NCBI RefSeq assembly: GCF_000972845.2 | Contig: NC_040028.1 | Span: 12,553,744-12,617,743, forward strand | Direction: 5' to 3' | From: Larimichthys crocea | Taxonomy: Eukaryota > Chordata > Actinopteri > Sciaenidae | Length of the DNA: 64,000 nt | Part shown: positions 34,471-45,059 of the stretch, in pieces | Layout: every line of letters starts with the position of its first letter | Numbering within the stretch: the first letter of the stretch is position 1 | Made by a program: the position numbers and the translations under genes | The notes under the pieces: generated by a model | The model's input: the letters and a program-made list of their open reading frames with translations, nothing else | The model's database searches: none | Told to the model about the DNA's origin: nothing

Positions 34471-34937
34471 ATCAAAGAGGAAAGTCTTAAGTCTACTCTT
34501 AAAAGTGTTGACCGTGTCTGCCTCTTGAACCCAGAATGGTAGTTTGTTCCACAGAAGAGGAGCCTGATAGCTGAAAGCTCTGGCTCCCAATCTACTTTTG
34601 GAAACTATAGGAACCACAAGGAACCCAGCGTCCTGAGAGCGCAGTGTTCTAGAGGGGTAGTAAGGTATTATGAGCTCTTTTAGATAAGATGGTGCCTGAC
34701 CATGAAGAGCTTTGTAAGTAAGGAGAAGAATTTTAAATTCTATTCTAGATTTAATAGGTAGCCAATGCAAGGAAGCCAAAATGGGAGAGATGTGATCTCT
34801 GATCTTGGTTCCTGTCAGAACACGTGCAGCAGCATTCTGAATTAACTGCAAAGTCCTAAGAGACTTATTGGAGCAGCCTGATGAAGAGTTACAATAGTCC
34901 AGCCTTGAAGTAACAAATGCGTGGACTAGTTTTTCTG
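34471..34937 (-). mobile_element. short L2-like LINE fragment
   Basis: Encodes the same C-terminal protein as the copy at 5062-5643 ([37 protein letters not shown]). The nucleotide match is close, but the fragment is cut on both sides. A GA-rich tract at about 34412-34470 replaces the usual 3' tail. Confidence 0.85.
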
Positions 34938-35039
34938 TGTAGAACTATGACCCAGGCAAAGGGACAGAGTGTATAAAAAGAGGAGGAAACCTTACCTGGG
35001 CCTTTCTTCCTGCACTGAGACTCACCTGAGAGAGCAGCC
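34938..35039 (+). promoter_or_regulatory. TATA-box-like sequence of unknown origin
   Basis: Immediately beside the LINE break lies 'gtgtataaaaagaggagg', a good TATA box, followed about 25 bases later by pyrimidine-rich sequence. It could be a promoter piece of an LTR or other TE. No gene follows. Confidence 0.2.
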
Positions 35040-36370
35040 GGAGCAGCTTTGTTTACAGTTTCATTTCAAAAATACTGGCGCGCCATGCCTGTGAAAAAAT
35101 GTGATAATTTGGTGGTCGCGTGCATTGGCGTCACAAAATGTCTCTATAGTACCCCCTACAAATTTTCAGAAACGCCAAATAAATGGGGTAACTTTGGCGT
35201 AGGACAACAAAATTCAGTACACACGTGTGTCATAACCAGACGCACAAAAATGCTTATGGACGCCATGGTGCCAGATGCACAGGAAGTCAACCATTTTGGG
35301 TGGAAGTTGTGTTTTGGCGCCATTTTTTTTGTCCATTTCCACACCTCGCATATGATCGAACACGTCCTACAGATCAAATGCTAATGGCTTCAAACTTGCC
35401 CAGGTTACTCTTCAACCATGGGGGAATAAAAGTTAAATAGAACTTTCCCCAAGTCTGAACGCTGTGGCCTTGATGACCCCTCAAAGTTCGAGGACTCACC
35501 ACTCCTAGCCACAAAACACAAAGTCGCTTATAACTTGTGGATACATTGTCCCATCCTGACCAAACGTCATAGGGTGGACGCTGGACACGGCCTGAACGCG
35601 TACATGTGCTCATACTCACACTCACCTATAGCGCCACCTGCTGGTGGTTGGAAATATCAGTTTGTTTCCACACCTTGCATATGATCAAATTAGTCCTACA
35701 GATTTAATGCTAATGGCTTCAAAACTTGGCCAGGTTACTCTTCAGCCATGGGGGAATAAAGGTTATAGAAAACTTTTCCAAAGTCTAAACGGTGTGGCCG
35801 TGATGACCCCTCAAATTTTGAGGACTCGCCATAAAACACAAAGTCGCTTATAACTTGTGGATACATTGTCCCATCCTGACCAAACGTCATAGGGTGAACG
35901 CTGGACACGGCCTGAACGCGTACATATGCTCATACTCACACTCACCTATAGTGCCACCTGCTGGTGGTTGGAAATGTCACGCTTCACATGTCAAGGTGTC
36001 ACGCCTATCTGGATCGCTGCAGTGTCATCAAATTGGCTCATGTTGGGCTTCAGGACTTGGTGATTCTTCCTGGTGAAAACAATGACGCCACCTCATACGG
36101 TGTGGGCGTGGCCAGGCGGCGAAAGTCGTGTGATAGCGCTTGCGGTTTAAACACCTTTTCATCATCGCACGGTCATGAAACTTGGCACACACGTCCACCC
36201 TGACGACCATCGTGTGTGGGCAGAGCTAAATGGCTCTAAAGCGCCCCCTACAAATTTTCCAAACCCCCCTGCCATTGGGGATACTGTGTGTACGATGCAC
36301 GTGGGATGGCGTCCAGCGCTGACGTGCGCATGTGCAAGGGCTCGTACATCACTGCTTGCAGCTTTAATTT
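35040..36370. repeat. dispersed GC-richer repeat with an internal tandem duplication
   Basis: Recurring phrases such as 'gccacctgctggtggttgg', 'gtggccgtgatgacccctc' and 'gcgccccctacaaatttt' mark a repeat family common in teleosts. Two units, about 35329-35657 and 35658-35980, are direct copies offset by 329 bases with scattered substitutions. Several overlapping ORFs of 60-110 codons are by-products. No protein domain. Confidence 0.65.
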
Positions 36371-38335
36371 TATTATTGAAACTGTAAGAACATTTCACGT
36401 TTTATTTATTTATGTATTAACTCTCCCCAGTGGAATGGAGGCCAGTCTTTTATTTGTTGTAAATACAATCTGTTTTGAAGCAGTCTCTAAACTACAAAAA
36501 TAAGTTGAAGCCATGTTTTACAAAAGTGGCCTGACTATGCATAAAGACACACACAGCTCATTCAATGACACTGTTAGCTATTCCCTGAAAAAAAGCCATG
36601 TGCCAGTCTGAGGGTTTGTTCTGTTAGGGTTAAGGTTTGTTTTGGTGAAAGAAAATGAAACACTATTCCGAATTAACCTGCCCCAAATATTCCAATTTAC
36701 ATTCAATTTCACAAACCATTTTGACATGAAATTGTAGGGTTACCAATGAAGCTAATTAAAGCTCTGTTTCATTTATTGCAGACTATCAAGTGAGCCAACA
36801 TGCATAACAGCAGCACCCTGACTCTGTTTGACTCGAATGGAGCGGAGCCTTAATTAATAAAAGGACCATCATGTTGAACTTAATAGTTTCAGCACAAGTG
36901 AATATGATTGGGTGACTGAGGTGAGAGTGATCCAGAATGTTGCAGGGCTGGTGGTGTCAACAGATGTGGAGACTAGACAGGGCTGGAGAGCCAGAGAATG
37001 GCTGACAGGTTTAATGAAGCACAGGGACATTAGAGTTACCAAATATCATAAAACTGGTTGAAAATTTACAAGGCTACAAGGTTGTTACTACGAACACCAA
37101 ACTCCTTGGCAGCATCTCGAGGGGTGAACCGGTCTTTTATCATGTGCAAGTTGATTGGATAATAGGAAACAGGTGTCGTGGTGATTAGACAGGGGAGAGG
37201 GAGGGAGAACCAAAAGCCACGCCCAGCAGCACACACAGAGTGTTGGAGCCACATTGAATCTTAAGATATAATTAGAAAATACGTAGACTTGTTTTCAGTA
37301 AATTATGATATTTTTATATATAAAAGAAATTATTATTAGGAAATCATCTACATCTGGAGCCATCCTAATTTAAAATGTATAAAGGTCCTTAAAGGTCCTT
37401 ATTTTATTTCAATTTGATGGTGACGTATATATGGACAGGTGGGTATTTAATTTTTATGAATGTTTTGAAGTGGTTAGGTGGCGGAGCGTTAAAGTTTTCA
37501 GACCAAACACTCACACACAAATGTTTCGGACCTTGCGTGTTAGGTTACTCGTTTCATTTTGTTTTATAATTATGGAAAGTCAACCGGAGATTTATGTTCA
37601 ATAAACATCAAACTTGGATGAGCGCCGTCTCTGCGCATGCTTTTTAAAAAGTGTGTTGGTAACTCTCTAGCATCAGGGTGCGGTCGAAGAGTCAGTTTTG
37701 TTTACGAACCTTCCTAACTGAGTGAAATGACCCGGAAGTATTAACGTAGCCGCCATGATAAGAGCTGTTCCAATTCTCAGACTGTTAAGGAAAGGAGCTT
37801 CAATGCTTCCTTTATTATCTCCTTTAGCAGAGGATACACTGGACCACCATTTGCGAAAGGATGGTCCAAACTTTGATCATGAAGTGTGTACTGATTCTCT
37901 GAACACCACGGTCGTCTTCCCCACAATCCTTATGACCTCTCCTTCACGTCTTTCCTTAAACTTGATGTTTTGCATTGAGGTCAAAGAAAAGTGGCTAGGA
38001 AAGGACTTAGGAGCAAATTTTTTAATAACTGGACCATACCCAAACAGAGACAGACATAAGGGGTAATGACAGGAAACACTAGGAAAGAAGGTGGGAAATG
38101 CCTCCCATCATGATCATGTAACAAAGATGAAAGTATCAAATTGTCACATATTGTGAAGCAGGACACAGATGTGCCCCAGTTCAGTTACACAGAAATGCAG
38201 TGCTCCACCACCTGCTATGTACCACCTTCACCCCTTGTGGTAGGAGAGAGGTTTAACTCATTTTCCCCTGTTCATCATTAATCTATAACACAGAAACAAC
38301 CTCAATGAAGGCAAAGTAGGTCAGATATGTATAGT
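36371..38335. other. no gene firmly recognised
   Basis: Includes a plus-strand 103-codon ORF at 37755..38066, with CCGGAAGT (an ETS-type word) just upstream near 37731. No domain could be recognised, and the region may be an old repeat. The remainder is AT-rich spacer. Confidence 0.3.
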
Positions 38336-38965
38336 AATGAAGTGGAACTACTTAAGTACTGTACTTAAGTACTAAAATGCAGTATCTGTACTTTTATGTA
38401 GTATTATTTTTTTCCCCAACTTCCTCTTTTACTGCACTACATATTTTTGATGAATTTAATACTTTTACTCCGATACATGTTTCATGTGCTGAATCGTTAC
38501 TCGTTACTATTGTAGCGTCCAGCCAGACGTGTGATGAATGACGAGGCGTTATTCAATAAACCTGCATTTATTGCTGAACAGTTTGGTTCCAGGACTCGGT
38601 TACTGTCGGCCGTAACCACCCTCTCGCATTCATTCAGACGCATTCACAGACCATGGGAAATCATAGAACTCTACCATGAACATTCTAACACTGTAACATT
38701 AGAAGTTGTGCCTTAATAAATATTTGAAATAATATAAACAACAGTACTTTTACTTGTACTTTTACTTTCAGTACTTGAGTAGCAATTTTTTACATACTTC
38801 TACTTGCAATACTTAAGTACAAAACATTTTAAATACTTTTGTACTTTCACTTAAGTATGGTGTTTAAAGAACACTTCAACTTCTACTCAAGTCAGTTTTT
38901 TTATATAGCACTTGTACTTCTACTCCACTCCTTTACTCCAGTACTTTATACGTCTCTGAGGGAAG
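38336..38965. repeat. AGTACTT-rich dispersed repeat, split by an insert
   Basis: Blocks such as 'tacttaagtactaaaatgc', 'cttttacttgtacttttac' and 'caatacttaagtac' form a low-complexity dispersed element common in fish. The middle part (about 38508-38705) does not share this pattern and may be a separate insertion; it has inverted-like ends TGTAGC and TGTAACA. Confidence 0.5.
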
Positions 38966-39619
38966 TACAACACAGGCAGTAACTGCCTTATGTACTCTAG
39001 CTGTAGCTGGCTAAGTTGAACTCTCACTCTGTCTGACCATATGGCCTGACATCTTTGTTCACTTGTCGGTGTGACACTCTGAACTCCCCAGAACTTAATG
39101 TGCTCACATAGGGTGGCACCTGGGGTGGCTGTGACTCAGGAGGTAGAGCAGGTCGTCCACCAATCAGATGACCCCCGGCTCCTCCAGTATGCATGTCGAA
39201 GTGTCCTTGGGACCTAAAACTGATGACTGGCATGCAAGTTGACACCTTGCATGGCACTTGACACACAGTGACATATGTAGGCCATTAGCCAACAGAATGT
39301 GTGATTTGATTATATCTGATAACTAGAGCTTGCTTTTTTTTTCTTTTTTTTTAGCTTTTTGAGGGTTGGCAGAGTTTAAATGTACTATTAATTTTACTTT
39401 ACATAATGACCAGCTCTGCTGCTCATCCCACAATGCATGTTCCTTACAAATGTAGCACCATTTAAACGGGGAAATAATCAGAATTCTAAAAATATTGCAG
39501 TGAGATTGGTGACGACAATTCATGTCAAAAAAGACCTACATTATCTAGCTGTGTTTTCAAATACACCATGCTTATGAATAAAAATAATATTATAACAATA
39601 ATAGGCCTTCTGCTTCTGT
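38966..39619. other. no gene recognised
   Basis: Spacer before the L2 element, with a T-rich run at 39335-39352. Confidence 0.4.
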
Positions 39620-40542
39620 TTCTGTTCTTCTATGTCTAAAGTCTGATAATAGTCCTAATTCAAACAAAACTGAAGTTCTTGTAATTGGACCCAAACACCT
39701 CAGAAACTCTCTTTCTAGAGACTTAGTTACTTTAGATGGGATCACCCTGGCCTCCAGCTCCACTGTAAAGAATCTTGGAGTTGTTTTTGATCAGGATTTG
39801 TCCTTTAACGTCCACATAAAACAAATTTCGAGGACTGCATTCTTCCACTTACGTAACATCGCTAAAATCAGACGCATTGTCTCTCAAGCGGATGCAGAAA
39901 AACTAGTCCACGCATTTGTTACTTCAAGGCTGGACTATTGTAACTCTTTATTATCAGGCTGCTCTAATAAGTCTCTTAGGACTTTGCAGTTAATTCAGAA
40001 TGCTGCTGCACGTGTTCTGACAGGAACCAAGATCAGAGATCACATCTCTCCCATTTTGGCTTCCTTGCATTGGCTTCCTATTAAATCTAGAATAGAATTT
40101 AAAATTCTTCTCCTTACTTACAAAGCTCTTCATGGTCAGGCACCATCATATCTAAAAGAGCTCATAATACCTTATTACCCCTCTAGAACACTGCGCTCTC
40201 AGGATGCTGGGTTCCTTGTGGTTCCTATAGTCTCCAAAAGTAGATTGGGAGCCAGAGCTTTCAGCTATCAGGCTCCTCTTCTGTGGAACAAACTACCATT
40301 CTGGGTTCAAGAGGCAGACACAGTCAACAATTTTAAGAGTAGACTTAAGACTTTCCTTTTTGATAGAGCTTATAGTTAGGGCTGGCTCAGGTCATCCCTT
40401 AGTTATGCTGCTATAGGACTGAACTGCTGGGGGACTCCCCCTCCCTCCTCTCTCTCTCTGTCTGTCTCTTTCAGAGTTATGCCTAGTCAGGCACGGTATT
40501 GGTTGAAGATGTAGTCACATCTCCCTTTACTGAAAACTCTAT

Positions 40543-40622
<80 letters not shown>

Positions 40623-40740
40623 TACCACCATCTGTAAACATACATGTCTCATTAATGCATGTTACTGACTAAACTTCTTCCCCAGAGTTTTTGTGCCCTC
40701 TCGTCCAGCAGGTTCTCATGGATCGTGGCTGCTGTCATTA
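39620..40740 (+). mobile_element. 5'-truncated L2-like LINE just beyond the cd28 stop codon
   Basis: The frame from about 39650 includes TEVLVIGPKHLRNSLSRDLV and NLGVVFDQDLSFNVHIKQ, and joins ORF 39798..40379 with LDYCNSLLSGCSNKSL and LHWLPIKSRIEFKILLLTYK. A 3' UTR with a CT run (about 40546-40620) and the 'gtccagcaggttctcatgg' tail follows. It is longer and cleaner than its relatives at 5062 and 34471. It lies about 145 bases 3' of the cd28 stop, in opposite orientation, and so probably lies in or next to the cd28 3' UTR. Confidence 0.85.
40546..40620. repeat. (CT)n microsatellite in the LINE 3' UTR
   Basis: A CT run of about 75 bases in the plus-strand LINE copy. Confidence 0.9.
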
Positions 40741-40886
40741 TTGTTACCATATCTCCATTACAGTTTATAGCTAGTTTTTTAATATAAGTATTCTAATCAG
40801 AACAAATACGTGTCCATATTTACCACAGTAGGATTACACCAAAAAAAAAAAAATCTATTTTTTTTTATAGTTGTCAAAAGCTGTTG

Positions 40887-40973
40887 TTAAACTTTGCAGG
40901 GTTTCCTGAGCTCTCCAGGTCTGGTGTTGATGTATATGTTCGTATCATCCTCTTCTCTCTTCATCTTACTATT
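40887..40973 (-). CDS. cd28: cd28 exon 5 (cytoplasmic tail)
   Basis: A good acceptor (TGTTCCTCAG) precedes 28 codons and TAA at 40889..40887. Tail: NSKMKREEDD, then TNIYINTRPGELRKPCKV. YINT is the only tyrosine motif. The C-terminal part is much shorter than in mammals, and no second proline-rich SH3 site like PYAPP is present. Confidence 0.85.
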   Translation of the reverse strand, partial: NSKMKREEDDTNIYINTRPGELRKPCKV

Positions 40974-41478
40974 CTGAGGAACACAACACAGAAAGAGAGA
41001 GAGAAGTTTACTTACGGTAGCAAATACTTTTTCACAATGTGTGCAGGTGACTCCATGTTTTCATTCTTACCCATAAAACAATGGCAACACTGGTGACTGT
41101 CAGGCTGTAGGCCAATAAAACACCACATCCCGCCCACATCGCCACGTTTGGGATGAGTGGAGGCCTGACTGCACAGCTCTGATTGGTTACCGGGAGAGTG
41201 TCATTGACTGTCAGCGAGGACTGCTTTTCTATAAATTGATCAGAACAGAATTTATACATCATTATTAATATATCACATACTGTGAATATCATCATATGAT
41301 CACGTTATATAAAGCATTTTACCTGCCACTATGACCTCAGTGACGTGACAGTCCTCTCTCTGTGGTGGAGGGTAAATCAACTCCCTCTTGCAGATGTACA
41401 CTCCACTGTGGTTGGCTGTGACTTTAAACTGACCTGAGAACACACTGTCTGCAGAATATAACTGCTGTGTGTGTGTGT

Positions 41479-41525
<47 letters not shown>

Positions 41526-44500
41526 TAATTGCAGACTCCCTGTGCACAGTTTGTGCTGTGGTATGCCCACAGTTTCACAAGCATCAACATGAGGGGCCTC
41601 ATGTACGAATACTTGCATGGATTTCCTACTGAAACTCGGCGTAAACCCAGGAACTGTCATATGCACAAAAAAATTCAGATGTATCAAAGTGTGCGTACGC
41701 ATGTATCCAAGCACGTTTCTTTTCTACATCCAGTCAATGTGGAATTGAGCACACATGCAACTCCTCCCTGTCCACGCCCCCATTTACATATGCAAATCTA
41801 TTTAAATAGGCCCTGGACCTGAGATTCACCTCTTTGTCCGATGAGATAACGGGATGAACAAAGGAAAGAAAATGAATTTCACAGAGTCTGAGCTAAAGAT
41901 TCTAGTGAATGAAGTGGAGATTCTGTTTGGTTCCTGTCAACAGGGATAAATTTGACCAAAAAAAGACGTGAGTGGGAGCGTGTGTGTGAGGCTGTAAATG
42001 CTGTGGGATCCGAGCAGCGCACACACAGGTGTGGACAGGTGTGGCGCTGCGGCTGACATTTTACGCCCGCTTTTACTGACAAGAATACTGAACACAGGGA
42101 GACAATCAGGGGCTTGTTAGAAAGCTCTGCAGCTCTAATTTCACCAGCAGAAAATAAAGAAAACCAAAAACATGATATTTGAATGCGCACATGCCCAAAT
42201 GTGCATTGCACTGGTTTACTTACAGGACAATTAAACGAATAGAAGCCACCCATCGCGCACCGTGCCAGCCTCCAGCCTGTTCCCAACCATGCTGTTAGTC
42301 ATAATGAAGGAGTCAGGCCACCTTGCCACGATGTTAGTTAGCTGCATTTGCGATTACATTAGGGAAACCGGCTCTCGCTGCAAATTGCACTTTAATGTCG
42401 GCCTGTTCAACATTGTTTAGGAATCTGATGTACCAGGAAGACATTCGGATGATTCCGTCCCACACAGCTGGCATGGCTCAGCTCAGGGTTGACTGGCACA
42501 CGTGCGTACGCCAGCCATGAAGTTGGCGTGGGGCACGCACATTTCCACGATCATTTCATGTCTGATACATCTGAACTTGAGCGTCTAAAAGGACGTACGC
42601 CACGTTTTTGTGCGTACGCAACCTTTGTACATGAGGCCCCAGCACACTACACACCACCTTGTGGTGCAGTGGTGGTCAGTTTAGCGCAGACCTGGGCATT
42701 GTACGGCCCCCGGGCCACATAAGGCCCTTTGGTTGACTCTGACCCGCGTAAGGTTAATTGGAAATTACAAAATAAACATGTTTTCTTACCTCATACATGG
42801 ACTAAAACTACATTGCTTTTATTTTGAAGTTGTTTTTATTAACGTATGTAATGACGCAATACGTTTATCAAAACGTTTATCAAAAAATTGCTAAAAACAG
42901 TAAGCCATTCTCAGAGGGGGAATTTGTCAAGTGTGTCAAGAGTGTTTGGTGGACTCTGCAGCACTAATATGCCCTGACAAAAAAGGAGCATTTGAAGTCC
43001 CGCTGTCCAGGCAAACCGTGATGAGAAGGATCGAGGGAATTGCGGGAAATTTGGAGCTTCAGCTGCAACGCGAAGTGGCAAGTTTTGACTTCTTCTCCTT
43101 GGCTTTGGACGAGAGCTGTGATGTCCAGGACACAGCCCCAGCTTCTCATATTTGTCCATGGGATAACAGACTTCAAGATTACGGAAGAGCTGGCCTCCGC
43201 AGGTACTCATCCATGTTAGGAGCATTGCATGGTGAGTTTTCAAGGCGGTTTGAAGATCTCAGAACAATCAAGGGTGAAATGCACATGATTTCCTCTCCCT
43301 TTACCTGCAGTGTGGATAATGCACTCAGTGATGTTCAGCTGGAGCTCATTGACCTGCAGTCTGATGCAGTACTGGCAGAGTACTTTAAGTCAGGATCTCT
43401 GCTGGATTTCTACTCTTCTCTTAAGGAGGAGAACTTTCCAAACATGAGGAGACATGCTCAGAAGATGTTGGTTCTCTTTGGCTCTACCTACATATGTGAA
43501 CAAACATTATCAATGATGAAGTTTACAAAATCCAGGTATAGATGCTCTCTGACTGATGATCATCTGTCAGCTGTGCTTCGCATCTCCACCTCAAACATTC
43601 AACCTGACTTTGATGGACTCGTTAAAGCCCAGCAGAAACTAGATTTCTCTCACTGAACAAGAAAAACGAACTTAAAAACACCAAATTAGGTGGTTAGACT
43701 ACAAATGTAGGCATGTAAAGGCACCAACTAGCAGTGAACTGGGACACTTTCTTTCTAAAGCCTTTTTCTCAAAACCACAGTTCAGTGATGTTCAATGACA
43801 GTAACTTTAATATGATGTGTCTTGCTTAATGTTTGGAGCACAAAGACAATATTGTGATGTCCTTAGAATGCTAAGAACCTCTTTCCAACAGTATTTGAAA
43901 CTCAGAATGCATTTTGGAGTGAATGTGACTGAAAATGTTCACTAATATAAGTCATAAATAGTAAAAAAAAAAGAAAGAAAAAAGTGTTCATATTTTGTTT
44001 GCCATTGGTTTGGGAAATTTTATTGAATAAAGGATTTTTTTGTAAGGCAACCTCACTTTTTCATTGCTAATTATAACATATAGCCTACTCATACCAGCTT
44101 GTCAAAAAAAATGCTATTTACTGCTTTTTATAAAGAAATACAATTAATATTATGCGGAATTGATTGCAGCCTTTTGGACCGGCCCTCTACAATATTTTCT
44201 GTTTCTCATGTGGCCTCATGGAAAAAATAATTACCCACCCCTGGTGTACTGGGGGTGATGAGATAATTACATTGTCCTATAAGTACATCCAACTGGACAG
44301 ACGTCAAGGGTGCTTTGCTCACATTCTGAGTACACGTCGAGCAGCTTGAGTCCACCACTGCTGAAGAGTAAGTGTACTCTGCTTTAAAATCCCGTCTGTG
44401 CTGCCAACTATTGTTGGATTGCTGCATGCATTGTCCAAGTTCAATGGAACTGTGTACCGCAGCATGTTTTATTTTTCAATTCAAGTCAAATTTTATTTAT

Positions 44501-44795
44501 TTAGGTGAATATCACGAAGAGCTTTACGATCTGTGTGGCATAAGTGTGTGAAAATGTTCTATAAAGAAAGCCACACTTGCAGGAGATCTCAGTGCAGTGC
44601 AGCTGTGGAGCAAAGGTGAGATATTGTGGCTTCCTAAAGTTGCAATTACACTTCTTGTAATACCACATCACATTCAGCAAAGTCCACTCCAAATGTCTGA
44701 GAGCCAGAAGAACGTGTCAAGCTCACGTCTTGTTTGCTCTTGCGGTTGCGAATCAGTCAGACCTTTGCAATATATTCTAAATACAGAGGCATATG

Positions 44796-44835
<40 letters not shown>

Positions 44836-45027
44836 CTGACTGACCTTACTCATATGTATATGGTTGATGTAGCTTTCATTGAAGAGGAGCAGGTACTTCA
44901 TCTCTGAGTTGGTGGCCGTGATAGATGGACACGAGATGGATGTGGTACTGTCCTTTGACACTGTGACGACCAAGCGGACTGACAGACAAGCAGAAAAAAA
45001 GCATTGAGATGTATTATCAAAATGTGT

Positions 45028-45059
<32 letters not shown>

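Noticed and set aside
37755..38066. 103-codon ORF after an ETS-like word
   Set aside because: The start context looks gene-like, but no domain is recognised and it may be an old dispersed repeat; not called as a gene.
38508..38705. Solo LTR inside the AGTACTT repeat
   Set aside because: Ends TGTAGC and TGTAACA are suggestive, but no matching target-site duplication was found.
42931..43656. 241-codon ORF as a GTF2IRD2-like host gene
   Set aside because: It has hAT termini on both sides, an internal deletion, and no introns; a transposon relic is the simpler reading.
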